Assembly (NCBI GenBank): GCA_963719345.1
Contig: CAVRCA010000003.1
Coordinates: forward strand, 434,001 to 498,000
Source: CAVRCA01 sp963719345
GTDB lineage: Bacteria; Pseudomonadota; Alphaproteobacteria; Acetobacterales; Acetobacteraceae
Reading direction: 5' to 3'
DNA: 64,000 nt
The notes under the pieces are model-generated. The model did no database searches, was not told the origin of the DNA, and was given only the letters and a program-made list of their open reading frames with translations. The translations under genes were made by a program, and so were the position numbers. Shown here piece after piece: positions 28,364 to 37,470 of this stretch. Position 1 is the stretch's first letter. Every line of letters starts with the position of its first letter.

Positions 28364-29686
28364 CCGGCGCGTTCCCGCCGAACCTGTTTGCCGGACGGCG
28401 CTACGCCGTGGTCGGGCTTGGCCGCAACGGACTGCCGGCGGCGCAGGCGCTCGCCGCTATGGGGGCCGAGGTGGTGGCGTGGGACGACACGCCGCATGCG
28501 CGGACGGCCGCGGCGGCGGCGGGATGCGCGGTGCGCGAGCCCGAGGCGGGCGAGCGGTTCGACGCACTGGTACTCTCGCCCGGCATTGCGCACCGGTTGC
28601 CCAAGCCGCACCAGATCGCGACTCGGGCGCTCGCCGCCGGTATCCCGATCCTCTCCGATGCCGAGCTGCTGTTCGAGGCGGTGCGCCGGGCCGGCTCGGG
28701 CGCACAATTCGTCGGCATCACCGGCACCAACGGCAAGTCGACCACGACCGCCCTGCTCGCTCACGTACTTCAGACAGCCGGCATGAGCGTCGCCGCCGGC
28801 GGCAATCTCGGACCGGCCGCGCTGACACTGCCGCTGCTCGATGATCGTGGCGCTTACGTATTGGAAATGTCGTCTTACATGTTGGAGCGAATCGCAACCA
28901 TCCGTTTCTCTGCGGCGGCGATGCTCAACCTCAGCGCAGATCATCTCGACCGCCACGGCGACATGGCCGGCTATGCAGCCGCCAAGCGCGCGATCTTCGA
29001 TCGGCAGGGCGCGGACGATCTGGCGGTGATCGGGGTCGACGACCCGGGCGCGCGCGAGATCGCAAAGTGGCGGCGTGCGCGGCCGGGCCGAGTCGTCACT
29101 GTTTCAGGGTTGTCGAGACTCTTCTCCCCGGCAGAGTTCGCTCGCCGGCGCGCACAACGCGCAGAACATCGCTGCCGCGACCGCCATCGCGCGTTTCCTC
29201 GGCGTGCGCGACGCCGACATCGCGCGCGCGATCGAGTCGTTTCCGGGCTTGCCGCATCGGCAGCAATCGGTCGGCAGCATCGCCGGGATCGCGTTCATCA
29301 ACGACAGCAAGGCGACCAATGCCGATGCTGCCGCCCGTGCGCTCGGCTGCCATGAGCGCGTGGTTTGGATCGCCGGCGGCATCGCCAAGCCGGGCGGCAT
29401 CGAGTCGCTCGCGCCCTACTTCGCGCGAATTGCCCACGCACTGCTGATCGGCCGCGACGCGCCGATACTCGCCGTCACTCTCGCCGCGCACGGCGTGCCG
29501 CACACCTTGGCGGGGACACTCGACGCAGCGGTGCCCGCCGCGCTCGCCGCCGCCCGCGCCGGCGACGTGCCCGTGGTGCTGTTGTCGCCGGCCTGCGCGA
29601 GCTTCGACCAGTTCAGCGGCTTCGACGCCCGCGGCGACCGCTTTGCCGCCCTGGTCGCGCAACTCGCCCACGGGAGAGCCGCCTGA
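28360..29686 (+). CDS. murD: UDP-MurNAc-L-Ala:D-Glu ligase MurD, one frameshift
   Basis: MurD adds D-glutamate to UDP-MurNAc-L-Ala. The N-terminal Rossmann part (YAVVGLGRNGLPAAQAL), the ATP site GITGTNGKSTTTALL and VLEMSSYMLERIATIRF with NLSADHLDRHGDM are in one frame. After about 29100-29150 the frame changes, and AGAHNAQNIAAATAIARFLG (the conserved H-N-x-x-N), AFINDSKATNADAAARAL (the DSKATN motif) and LLSPACASFDQF follow. Length is 3n+1. The linker between the two parts is blurred, so the exact indel base is uncertain. The stop shares a base with the ftsW start. Confidence 0.94.
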
Positions 29687-30807
29687 TGCCCGCCTTGTCG
29701 CGCGCCGACACCTCGACGCTGGGCCGCTGGTGGTGGACGGTCGACCGCTGGACCCTGTTCGCCGTCACGACGCTGATCGGCTTCGGCTACGTGATGATGC
29801 TTGCCGCCTCGCCGGCGGTCGCCGAGCGGATCGGCCAGTCGCGCGACATGTTCATCTTCAAGCAGGTGCTGTTTCTTGCCCTCGCCGGCCTGATCGTCGT
29901 CGCCGTGTCGCTGCTCTCGCCGCGGCAGATCCGGCGACTCGCGATCGTCGGCTGCGTCGCGGCGCTCGCGCTCACCGCCGCGACCATGGTGATCGGCGTC
30001 GAGATCAAGGGGGCGCGCCGCTGGATCGCGCTGCCCGGCATGTCGCTGCAGCCGAGCGAGTTCCTCAAACCCTGCTTCGCCGTGGTCGCCGCCTGGCTGA
30101 TCGTCGAGGGTCGCCGCACGCCGCGCTTTCCCGGCTTCTGGCTGGCCCTTGCCACCTACGGGGTGATCGCCGTCCTGCTCAAGTCGCAGCCCGACATCGG
30201 CATGCTCGCGGTGGTGACGGCGGTGCTGTTCGCGCAGCTCTATGTCAGCGGGCTCAATCTCGCATTCGTCGGAGTCGGCTTCATCGGTTTGTGCTTTGCC
30301 GCGGTCGGCGCCTATGCGCTGTTCCCGCACGTGCAGAGCCGGGTGCAGCGCTTTCTCGATCCGGCGGTGGGCGACCACTACCAGGTCACAACTGCGCTCG
30401 AGGCGTTCGGCAACGGCGGGTTGCTCGGCCGGGGACCCGGCGAGGGGCGCGTGAAAGACGTGCTGCCCGACGCGCACGCCGACTTCGTCTACGCGGTGGC
30501 CGGCGAGGAGTTCGGCATGCTGGTGTGCCTGCTGATCCTCGGCGTGTTCGCCTTCATCGTGTTGCGCGGCTTGCTGCGCCTGCTGCACGAGCCCGACCTG
30601 TTCGTGGTGCTCGCCTCCACTGGCCTGGTCACCGGCTTCGGGCTGCAGGCTCTGGTGAACATGGCCTCGACGCTGCACCTGATCCCGACCAAGGGCATGA
30701 CCTTGCCGTTCATCTCCTACGGCGGATCGTCGGTGCTGGCGGTCGCCCTCAGCATCGGGATGCTGTTGGCGCTCACCCGCCGTCGCCATCACGGAGACAT
30801 GGCGTGA
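29686..30807 (+). CDS. ftsW: Septal lipid II polymerase FtsW
   Basis: A 373-residue SEDS-family inner-membrane protein that polymerises septal glycan strands with FtsI. It has about ten membrane helices. Landmarks are GVEIKGARRWIALPGMSLQP with the SEFLK segment, SQPDIGMLAVV, the catalytic-loop region GNGGLLGRGPGEGRVKDVLP followed by DAHADFVYAV (the conserved Asp lies here), and near the end TKGMTLPFISYGGSSVLAV. The start ATG 29686 overlaps the murD stop by one base. From here on the dcw genes have no frameshifts, unlike the preceding 9 kb. The stop overlaps the murG GTG. Confidence 0.96.
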   Translation: MPALSRADTSTLGRWWWTVDRWTLFAVTTLIGFGYVMMLAASPAVAERIGQSRDMFIFKQVLFLALAGLIVVAVSLLSPRQIRRLAIVGCVAALALTAATMVIGVEIKGARRWIALPGMSLQPSEFLKPCFAVVAAWLIVEGRRTPRFPGFWLALATYGVIAVLLKSQPDIGMLAVVTAVLFAQLYVSGLNLAFVGVGFIGLCFAAVGAYALFPHVQSRVQRFLDPAVGDHYQVTTALEAFGNGGLLGRGPGEGRVKDVLPDAHADFVYAVAGEEFGMLVCLLILGVFAFIVLRGLLRLLHEPDLFVVLASTGLVTGFGLQALVNMASTLHLIPTKGMTLPFISYGGSSVLAVALSIGMLLALTRRRHHGDMA

Positions 30808-31919
30808 GAGGCCCGACGGCGCGCCCCATCGTCATCGCCGCCGGCGGCACGGGCGGCCACTTCTTCCCGGCCGAAGCGCTGGGGGCGGAACTGGTCGCGC
30901 GCGGCCACCGGGTCGCGCTGATGACCGACGCCCGCTCCGGCGCACTCGACAGCCCGGTGTTCGCCGGCCTCGAGCGGCACGTGCTGCGAGGCGCCGGCAT
31001 CGCCGGACGCGGCGCGCTACGCGGCGGGGCGGCGGCGCTGGGGTTGGCCGCCGGCGTCGCCCAGGCGCGCGCGCGCCTCGCCCGGCTCGACGCCTCGGCG
31101 GTGGTCGGGTTCGGCGGCTACCCGTCGGTCGCGCCGGCGATCGGCGCGCGGCTGCTGCGCCGGCCGCCCTCGGTCATCCTGCACGAGCAGAACGCCGTGC
31201 TCGGCCGCGCCAACCGCTTCCTGGCGGGCCGGGCGACCGCCCTCGCGCTCAGCTTCGCCGCGACCGAGCGAGTGCCGGAAACCGCGCAGACCGTGCTCAC
31301 CGGCAACCCGGTGCGCTCGGCGCTTGCCGCGCTCGCCGCGCGCACCTACGCGCCGCCGGCGGATCGCGTGCAAATCCTGGTCCTCGGGGGATCGCTGGGG
31401 GCGCGGGTGTTCAGCGACGTGGTGCCGGCCGCGCTCGCAGCGCTTCCGGCGCCAATTCGCGGGCGAGTTGCGGTGGTGCAGCAGTGCCGGAAGGAGGATC
31501 TCGACCGGGTGCGCGCCGCCTACACCGGAGCGGGAATCGACGCCGAGCTTGCGGCGTTCTTCCCCAACGTTGCCGCCCGCCTCGCCGCCGCACACCTGGT
31601 CATCGCGCGGGCCGGCGCCTCCACCGTTGCCGAACTCGCGGTGGCCGGCTGCCCTTCCATCCTGGTGCCGCTGCCCGGCGCCATCGACGATCACCAGAGC
31701 GCCAACGCGCGCGCGCTCGCCGACACGGACGCCGCTTGGCTGATGCCGCAGGCGACCTTCACCGCCGCCGCGCTGGCCGCCCGCGTCAGCGGGCTTGTCG
31801 ATCACCCCGCGGCACTCGTCCACGCGGCGTCGGCCGCGCGCGGTCAGGCGCGGCCGGGCGCCGCCGCGCGCCTGGCCGATCTTGTCGAAGCCCTCATGCG
31901 GCAGGAGACGCGCGCGTGA
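30804..31919 (+). CDS. murG: UDP-GlcNAc:lipid I GlcNAc transferase MurG
   Basis: A 371-residue peripheral membrane glycosyltransferase (GT28) that converts lipid I to lipid II. It starts with GTG at 30804 (MRGPTARPIVIAAGGTGGHF), overlapping the ftsW stop as GTGA. Landmarks are the glycine-rich GGTGGHFFPAEAL, VVGFGGYPSVAPAIGARLL, LHEQNAVLGRANRFLA, VLGGSLGARVFSDVV, and the UDP-GlcNAc site ARAGASTVAELAVAGCPSIL followed by PGAIDDHQSANA (family P-x-x-x-D-x-x-Q-x-x-N). The frame is intact. The stop again overlaps a GTG start (murC). Confidence 0.95.
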   Translation: MRGPTARPIVIAAGGTGGHFFPAEALGAELVARGHRVALMTDARSGALDSPVFAGLERHVLRGAGIAGRGALRGGAAALGLAAGVAQARARLARLDASAVVGFGGYPSVAPAIGARLLRRPPSVILHEQNAVLGRANRFLAGRATALALSFAATERVPETAQTVLTGNPVRSALAALAARTYAPPADRVQILVLGGSLGARVFSDVVPAALAALPAPIRGRVAVVQQCRKEDLDRVRAAYTGAGIDAELAAFFPNVAARLAAAHLVIARAGASTVAELAVAGCPSILVPLPGAIDDHQSANARALADTDAAWLMPQATFTAAALAARVSGLVDHPAALVHAASAARGQARPGAAARLADLVEALMRQETRA

Positions 31920-33358
31920 GAGCCTTGCCCCTCTCGATCGGCACCATCCATTTCGTCGGCATCGGCGGCATCGGCATGTCCGGCATCGCCGAGGTGCTGC
32001 ACAACCTCGGCTACTCCGTCCAGGGCAGCGACATCGCCGACAGCGCCAACGTCCGCCGGCTGCGCGAGGCCGGCATCCCGGTCGCGATCGGCCACGACGC
32101 CACCCATCTCGGCCGCGCCCAGGTCGTCGTGGTCTCCACCGCGGTCCGGCGCGACAACCCCGAGGTTGCGGCGGCGCGCGCCCGACTGATTCCGGTGGTG
32201 CGCCGCGCCGAGATGCTGGCCGAATTGATGCGCCTGAAATGGTCGGTCGCGATCGGCGGCACGCACGGCAAGACCACGACCACGAGCCTGATCGCGGCGG
32301 TGCTGGAGGCGGCCCATCTCGACCCGACGGTGATTAACGGCGGCATCGTCAACGCCTACGGCACCAACACCCGGCTCGGCGCCGGCGACTGGATGGTGGT
32401 GGAGGCCGACGAGAGCGACGGCAGTTTCCTCCGGCTCCCCGCGGTGATCGCGGTCGTTACCAACATGGACCCCGAGCATCTCGACCACTGGGGCACCGCC
32501 GAGGCGATGCTGGCCGGCTACGACCAGTTCGTCGGCAATATTCCCTTCTATGGCTTCGCCGTGCTGTGCATCGACCACCCGGCGGTGCAGCAGATGATCC
32601 CGCGCCTGTCGGACCACCGCATCGTGACCTACGGGTTCAGCCCGCAGGCCGACGTGCGGGCCGAGCGGGTGATGGCCGACAAGCTCGGCGCCACGTTCGA
32701 GGTCGTCGTCACCGACCGCCAGCACCATCGCACCCGGCGCATGGGGCCGTTCCGGCTGCCGATGCTCGGCCAGCACAACGTGCAGAATGCGCTCGCCGCG
32801 ATCGCCGTCGGCCTCGAAATGGACATCGACGACACCACCCTGCGCAGCGCGCTGGCGAGTTTCCGCGGCGTCAAGCGGCGGTTCACCAAGACCGGCGAGA
32901 GCGGCGGCATCACCATCATCGACGATTACGGCCATCATCCGGTGGAGATCGCCGCCGTGCTCAAGGCGGCACGGCAGGCCGGCGCGCGCGACGTGCTGGC
33001 GATCGTCCAGCCGCACCGCTACTCGCGGCTGCACTCGCTGTTCGCCGAGTTCTGCACCTGCATGAACGACGCCGGCACGGTGATCATCGCCGACGTCTAC
33101 AGCGCGGGCGAAACCCCCATCGCGGGCGCCAACCGCGACGCGCTGGTCGAGGGCTTGCGGGCGCGCGGGCATCGCAGCGTGGTGCCGCTGCCCGCCCCCG
33201 CGCGCTTGGCGGAGATGGTCCACGCGATCGCCCGGCCCGGCGACTACGTCGTCTGCCTCGGCGCCGGCAACATCACACAGTGGGCGCAGACCCTGCCGGC
33301 TGAGCTGGCCGAGCTGCAATCCGGCGGCGGGCGTCGCGCGGCGGCGGCCGGATCATGA
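31916..33358 (+). CDS. murC: UDP-MurNAc:L-alanine ligase MurC
   Basis: A 480-residue cytosolic ligase adding L-Ala to UDP-MurNAc, the first stem-peptide step. GTG start at 31916 (MRALPLSIGTIHFVGIGGIG). Landmarks are FVGIGGIGMSGIAEVLHNLG, the ATP site GGTHGKTTTTSLIAAVLE, EADESDGSFLRLPAV, TNMDPEHLDHWG, LPMLGQHNVQNALAAIAVG, FRGVKRRF, and DDYGHHPVEIAAVLKAAR. The protein is complete with no odd features. Overlaps of 4 bases on both sides imply coupled translation through murG-murC-murB. Confidence 0.96.
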   Translation: MRALPLSIGTIHFVGIGGIGMSGIAEVLHNLGYSVQGSDIADSANVRRLREAGIPVAIGHDATHLGRAQVVVVSTAVRRDNPEVAAARARLIPVVRRAEMLAELMRLKWSVAIGGTHGKTTTTSLIAAVLEAAHLDPTVINGGIVNAYGTNTRLGAGDWMVVEADESDGSFLRLPAVIAVVTNMDPEHLDHWGTAEAMLAGYDQFVGNIPFYGFAVLCIDHPAVQQMIPRLSDHRIVTYGFSPQADVRAERVMADKLGATFEVVVTDRQHHRTRRMGPFRLPMLGQHNVQNALAAIAVGLEMDIDDTTLRSALASFRGVKRRFTKTGESGGITIIDDYGHHPVEIAAVLKAARQAGARDVLAIVQPHRYSRLHSLFAEFCTCMNDAGTVIIADVYSAGETPIAGANRDALVEGLRARGHRSVVPLPAPARLAEMVHAIARPGDYVVCLGAGNITQWAQTLPAELAELQSGGGRRAAAAGS

Positions 33359-34293
33359 CCATGCGCGCCGAAACCGCCCTTCTGGCCGCGACCTTGCCCG
33401 ACCTGCGCGGCCGGGTGCAGGCGGACGCGGCGCTCGCCCCGGCGACATGGTTTCGTGTCGGCGGCACGGCGGAGGCGCTGGTGCGACCGGCCGACCCTGC
33501 GGACCTCGCCGCCTTCCTGCGCGCCCTGCCGCACACCGTGCCGGTCCAGGTGCTCGGCGCCTGCTCCAACCTGATCGTGCGGGACGGCGGCCTGCGCGGC
33601 GTCACGATCCGCCTGGGGCGCGGCTTCGGCGCAATCGAGGTCGAACCCGCCGGCGTGGTGGCCGGAGCGGCGGCGCTTGACGTGACCGTCGCCGAGCACG
33701 CGGCCGCCGCCGGCCTGGCCGGGATCGAGTTCCTGTGCGGCATTCCCGGCACGATCGGCGGCGCGGTGGCGATGAATGCGGGGGCCTACGGCGGCGACAT
33801 CGCGACCTGCCTCGACTGGGCGGAGATCGTGACGCGCGACGGCGAGTTGGTCCGGCTCGACGGCGCGGCGCTCGACTTTGCCTACCGGCACGCCGGGCTG
33901 CCGCCCGAGAGCGTCGTCGTGCGCGCCCGGCTGCGCGCCCATGCCGGCCTGCGCGCGGCGATCGCCGGGCGCATGGACGCGATCCGCGCCGACCGCGAGG
34001 CGAGCCAGCCGGTCCGCGCCCGCACCGGTGGCTCGACGTTCCGCAACCCACCCGACATGAAGGCGTGGGAGCTGATCGACGCCGCCGGCTGCCGGGGCCT
34101 GACGCGAGGCGGCGCCATGGTGTCCGACAAGCACTGCAACTTCCTGATCAACGCCGGCGGCGCCAGCGCGGCCGATCTCGAAGGACTTGGCGAGGAGGTG
34201 CGCCACCGCGTGTTCGCGGCCTCGGGCGTCACTCTGGAATGGGAGATCCACCGCATCGGAATCCCCGCCGGCAAGCGGGAGGCGGTGCATTGA
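33355..34293 (+). CDS. murB: UDP-N-acetylenolpyruvoylglucosamine reductase MurB
   Basis: A 312-residue FAD enzyme reducing UDP-GlcNAc-enolpyruvate to UDP-MurNAc with NADPH. The FAD domain shows WFRVGGTAEALVRPADPADL, VQVLGACSNLIVRDGGLRGV, IEFLCGIPGTIGGAVAMNAGAYG, and the second half has PVRARTGGSTFRNPP, AWELIDAAGCRGL, then the catalytic Ser region GGAMVSDKHCNFLINAG and the final Glu region LEWEIHRIG. ATG at 33355 overlaps the murC stop. The form resembles type II MurB proteins, as in other alphaproteobacteria. Its stop lies within the TTG start of ddl. Confidence 0.96.
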   Translation: MTMRAETALLAATLPDLRGRVQADAALAPATWFRVGGTAEALVRPADPADLAAFLRALPHTVPVQVLGACSNLIVRDGGLRGVTIRLGRGFGAIEVEPAGVVAGAAALDVTVAEHAAAAGLAGIEFLCGIPGTIGGAVAMNAGAYGGDIATCLDWAEIVTRDGELVRLDGAALDFAYRHAGLPPESVVVRARLRAHAGLRAAIAGRMDAIRADREASQPVRARTGGSTFRNPPDMKAWELIDAAGCRGLTRGGAMVSDKHCNFLINAGGASAADLEGLGEEVRHRVFAASGVTLEWEIHRIGIPAGKREAVH

Positions 34294-35207
34294 CCGAGGT
34301 CGCGGTGCTCTACGGCGGCATCTCCGCCGAGCGGGAGGTGAGCCTGTCGTCCGGCGTGCAGGTCATCGCGGCCCTGCGCGAAGCGGGTTTTTCCGTGCGG
34401 CCGATCGACGTCGGGGCCGATCTCGGCGCCGTCATCGCGGCGCTCGCGCCCAGGCCGGACGCGGTGTTCAACGCGCTGCACGGCCGCTTCGGCGAGGACG
34501 GCGCGATCCAGGGCGTGCTCGACTGGCTCGGCATCCCGTACACCCATTCCGGCGTGCGCGCCTCGGCGCTGGCGATGGACAAGATCGCCGCCAAGGCGGT
34601 GTTCGCGGCCGCCGGCCTGCCGGTGCCGCGCGGCCGCGCGGTCGAGCTCACCGAGCTGGAGGCGGCCGACCCGATGCCGCGCCCGTACGTAGTCAAGCCG
34701 ATCAACGAAGGTTCTTCGGTCGGCGTGCAGATCGTGCGCGCCGGCGACAACCGTCGCGCCGAAATCGCTCAAACGTGGAGCTACGGTGCGGCGGCACTGG
34801 TCGAGGAATACGTGCCCGGCCGGGAGCTGACGGTGGGCGTGATGGGTGAGCGCGCCCTCGCCGTGACCGAGATCATCGCCAGCCATGCCTTCTACGACTA
34901 CGAGTCGAAATACGCCTTTGGCGGTTCCCGCCACGTCATCCCGGCGGCGATCGACGCTGCGATCTACGACCGCGCGATGCACGTTGCCGTCGCCGCGCAT
35001 CGCGCACTCGGCTGCCGGGGCGCCTCGCGCGCGGATTTCCGCTTCGACGACACCGGGGAAAAACCCGGCCACCTGGTGCTGCTGGAACTCAACACGCAGC
35101 CCGGCCTGACGCCGACCTCGCTGCTGCCCGAGCAGGCGGCGCATCTCGGCATGAGTTTTTCGCAGCTCTGCGCCTGGATGGTGGAGAACGCCGCGTGCCG
35201 CGCGTGA
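34290..35207 (+). CDS. ddl: D-alanine-D-alanine ligase
   Basis: A 305-residue ATP-grasp enzyme making D-Ala-D-Ala for MurF. The start is TTG at 34290 (read as MTEVAVLYGGISAEREVSLS), overlapping the murB stop as TTGA; no ATG is available before the conserved VLYGGISAEREVS. Landmarks are FNALHGRFGEDGAIQGVLDW, GIPYTHSGVRASALAMDK, VVKPINEGSSVGV, EEYVPGRELTVGVMG, and LLELNTQPGLTPTSLLPEQA with the metal-binding E-x-N. A TTG start usually lowers translation, possibly tuning it relative to murB (inference). It overlaps ftsQ by 13 bases. Confidence 0.95.
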   Translation: MTEVAVLYGGISAEREVSLSSGVQVIAALREAGFSVRPIDVGADLGAVIAALAPRPDAVFNALHGRFGEDGAIQGVLDWLGIPYTHSGVRASALAMDKIAAKAVFAAAGLPVPRGRAVELTELEAADPMPRPYVVKPINEGSSVGVQIVRAGDNRRAEIAQTWSYGAAALVEEYVPGRELTVGVMGERALAVTEIIASHAFYDYESKYAFGGSRHVIPAAIDAAIYDRAMHVAVAAHRALGCRGASRADFRFDDTGEKPGHLVLLELNTQPGLTPTSLLPEQAAHLGMSFSQLCAWMVENAACRA

Positions 35208-36091
35208 CCCGCAGCCAGCGCAACAGCATCAGCGACCGGCCCGGCCGGCTCAAGCTGCTGGCACGCCGCTACCGGCGCTATCTCCGCCCCGCGGCCTGGA
35301 CGGTGCTGGCGGTGGTGGGTGCCCTGCTGATCTGGGGCATGGTGCGTCCGAAGGGGTCAGAGGGCACCCTCGTCAGTCTTCGCGAGCGGCTAGGCAACGC
35401 GACCGCGGCGCTCGGGCTGCGGGTCCAGAACGTCGACATCCGGGGCCGCGCCAACACCCCCGAGCCGCTGTTGCGGGCCGCCATCGGGGTGAGCAAGGGC
35501 GCGCCGATCCTCGGCTTCTCGGTAGCCGCGGCGCGCGCTAACATCGAGCGGCTGGCCTGGGTCGAGCATGCCACGGTCGAGCGGCGGCTGCCGGCCACCA
35601 TCGTGGTGCAGCTGCAGGAGCGCCGGCCGTTCGCGGTCTGGCAGAACCAGGGCAAGTTCGTGCTGATCGACCGCGACGGTCAGATCGTCACGGACGACAA
35701 CGTGACCCAGGACGGCCGCCTGCCGCTGGTGGTCGGGCCCGGCGCGCCGGCCAATGCCGGGCCGTTGCTCGATGCACTGAGCGAGCGGCCGGCGCTGCAA
35801 TCGCACGTCACCGCCGCAGTGCGGGTGGGCGAGCGGCGCTGGAACCTGCGCATGGACAACGGCGCCGACGTGCTGCTGCCGGAGGGCGCCGAGGTGGCGG
35901 CCCTCGATCGGCTGCTCGCGCTGCAGCAGGAACACGCGCTGCTCGAGCGGCCGCTGGCGACGGTGGACATGCGGCTGCCCGACCGGCTCGTGGTACGGCC
36001 CCTCGCCGATCCCCAGAAACCCGGTGCCACGCACCCCGACCCCGTCGGCCCGGCGCGGGTGCCGGCCGGCGCGATGCACCGGCCCACATGA
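35195..36091 (+). CDS. ftsQ: Cell division protein FtsQ
   Basis: A 298-residue bitopic divisome protein that recruits FtsL/FtsB and regulates FtsWI. GTG start at 35195 inside the 3' end of ddl. It has an Arg-rich cytosolic segment, one membrane helix at about 34-51 (AAWTVLAVVGALLIWGMV), the POTRA domain starting VQNVDIRGRANTPEPLLRAA and including LAWVEHATVERRLPATIVVQ with ERRPFAVWQ, and the beta domain with VRVGERRWNLRMDNGADVLLP. The last 30 residues are Pro-rich and non-conserved. There are 13 bases before the ftsA start, which has a weak gaggcgg site. Confidence 0.93.
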   Translation: MPRVTRSQRNSISDRPGRLKLLARRYRRYLRPAAWTVLAVVGALLIWGMVRPKGSEGTLVSLRERLGNATAALGLRVQNVDIRGRANTPEPLLRAAIGVSKGAPILGFSVAAARANIERLAWVEHATVERRLPATIVVQLQERRPFAVWQNQGKFVLIDRDGQIVTDDNVTQDGRLPLVVGPGAPANAGPLLDALSERPALQSHVTAAVRVGERRWNLRMDNGADVLLPEGAEVAALDRLLALQQEHALLERPLATVDMRLPDRLVVRPLADPQKPGATHPDPVGPARVPAGAMHRPT

Positions 36092-36104
36092 GCGAGGCGG
36101 CACC

Positions 36105-37406
36105 ATGAACGACATGTCACGCCGCATGTTGCCACCGCCGCCGGGGGGTCCCGACGAGCCGCAGCGTCCGCGCGGCGTGCGCACCGGACCGTTCGGCGTG
36201 CTCGACATCGGCACCACCAAGATCGCCTGCCTGATCGGCCGCATCGAGAGCGACGGCACGCTGCGGGTGCTCGGCTTCGGCTGGCACAAAGGGCGCGGGG
36301 TGCGCGGCGGCGGCATCGTCGATCTGGAGAAGGCGGAGCGTGCGATCCGCGCCTGTGTCGGCCAGGCCGAGGACATGGCCGATACCAGGCTGCGCGCGGT
36401 CACCGTCAACCTGACCTGCGGCCTGCCCGAGAGCCGGCTGTTCAACGTGCAGTGGCCGGTCGGCGGCCGCGCCGTCGAGGAGGCGGACATCAAGCGGGTG
36501 GTCCATGAGGGCCGGGCGCGGGCGGCGGTCGACGGCCGCGAGACGATCCACGCGCTGCCGCTCACCTTCAGCGTCGACGACATGCAGGGGATCGCCGATC
36601 CGCGTGGCCTGCACTGCGCGGCGCTCAACGCCCGGCTGCACGTCATCGACGCCGCCGTGACGGCGCTGCGCAGCCTGGGCGCCTGCATTGCCCGCTGCGA
36701 TCTCGACATCGCCGAGCTGGTCTCCGCGCCGATGGCCGCCGGCCTGTCCACCCTGGTGCCGGACGAACGCGAGCTCGGCGTCACGGTGATCGACATGGGC
36801 GGCGGCACCACCGGAGTGGCCGTGTTCGCCGAGGGCCAGTTGCTGCACACGGCGCAGCTCCCGGTCGGTGGCGTCCACGTCACCAACGACCTCGCCCGCC
36901 TGCTCTCCACGCCGGTCGCCCATGCCGAGCGGCTGAAGACGCTCTACGGCAACGCGGTGAGCTGCGCCGACGACGAGCGCGAGCTGCTGCCGGTGCCGCT
37001 GGTCGGCGAGGACGAGCACCAGATCGCGAAAGTGCCGCGCAGCATGGTGACCAACATCATCCGCCCGCGCCTGGAAGAGACGTTCGAGCTGGTCAAGGAG
37101 CGGCTCGACGGCTCCGGGCTGTCGCGCGCGGCGGGAACCCGCGTCGTGCTGACCGGGGGGGCGTCCCTGCTCGGCGGTGCGGGCGAGATGGCCGCCCGCA
37201 TCCTCGGCCGCCAGGTACGGATCGGACGCCCGCACGGCGTACGCGGCCTGCCTGACAGCGCCTCGGGTCCCGCCTTCGCCACCGCCGCCGGGCTGCTCGC
37301 CTGGACCGCCGGAGAAGGCCGCACGATGCACGACATCGATCTCGCCACCAGCAAGCCCGCCGGACGGTTCCGCCGGTTCGTCGCTTTCCTCAAGGAGCGC
37401 CTCTGA
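36105..37406 (+). CDS. ftsA: Cell division protein FtsA
   Basis: A 433-residue actin-fold ATPase that tethers FtsZ to the membrane and signals to the divisome. ATG at 36105 (MNDMSRRMLPPPPGG); the N-terminal 30 residues are Pro-rich. Landmarks are GVLDIGTTKIACLIGRI (phosphate 1), the 1C/SHS2 region with AVTVNLTCGLPESRLF, VIDMGGGTTGVAVFAEGQLL (phosphate 2), and VVLTGGASLLGGAGEMA (adenosine). The C-terminal amphipathic helix RFRRFVAFLKERL is the membrane-targeting sequence. It is followed by a 64-base gap before ftsZ, the first sizeable gap in the cluster after mraZ, which could hold an ftsZ-specific promoter or processing site. Confidence 0.96.
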   Translation: MNDMSRRMLPPPPGGPDEPQRPRGVRTGPFGVLDIGTTKIACLIGRIESDGTLRVLGFGWHKGRGVRGGGIVDLEKAERAIRACVGQAEDMADTRLRAVTVNLTCGLPESRLFNVQWPVGGRAVEEADIKRVVHEGRARAAVDGRETIHALPLTFSVDDMQGIADPRGLHCAALNARLHVIDAAVTALRSLGACIARCDLDIAELVSAPMAAGLSTLVPDERELGVTVIDMGGGTTGVAVFAEGQLLHTAQLPVGGVHVTNDLARLLSTPVAHAERLKTLYGNAVSCADDERELLPVPLVGEDEHQIAKVPRSMVTNIIRPRLEETFELVKERLDGSGLSRAAGTRVVLTGGASLLGGAGEMAARILGRQVRIGRPHGVRGLPDSASGPAFATAAGLLAWTAGEGRTMHDIDLATSKPAGRFRRFVAFLKERL

Positions 37407-37470
37407 TGGCGGCGCTCTACCCAACTCACCGTTTCATCATCAGAACAACTTTCCCCTGGGGAGCTCACGC

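Noticed and set aside
20137..29686. Reading the broken dcw genes as true pseudogenes of a wall-less or reduced bacterium
   Set aside because: All catalytic motifs are intact, the rest of the cluster is undamaged, and the breaks are almost uniformly single extra bases.
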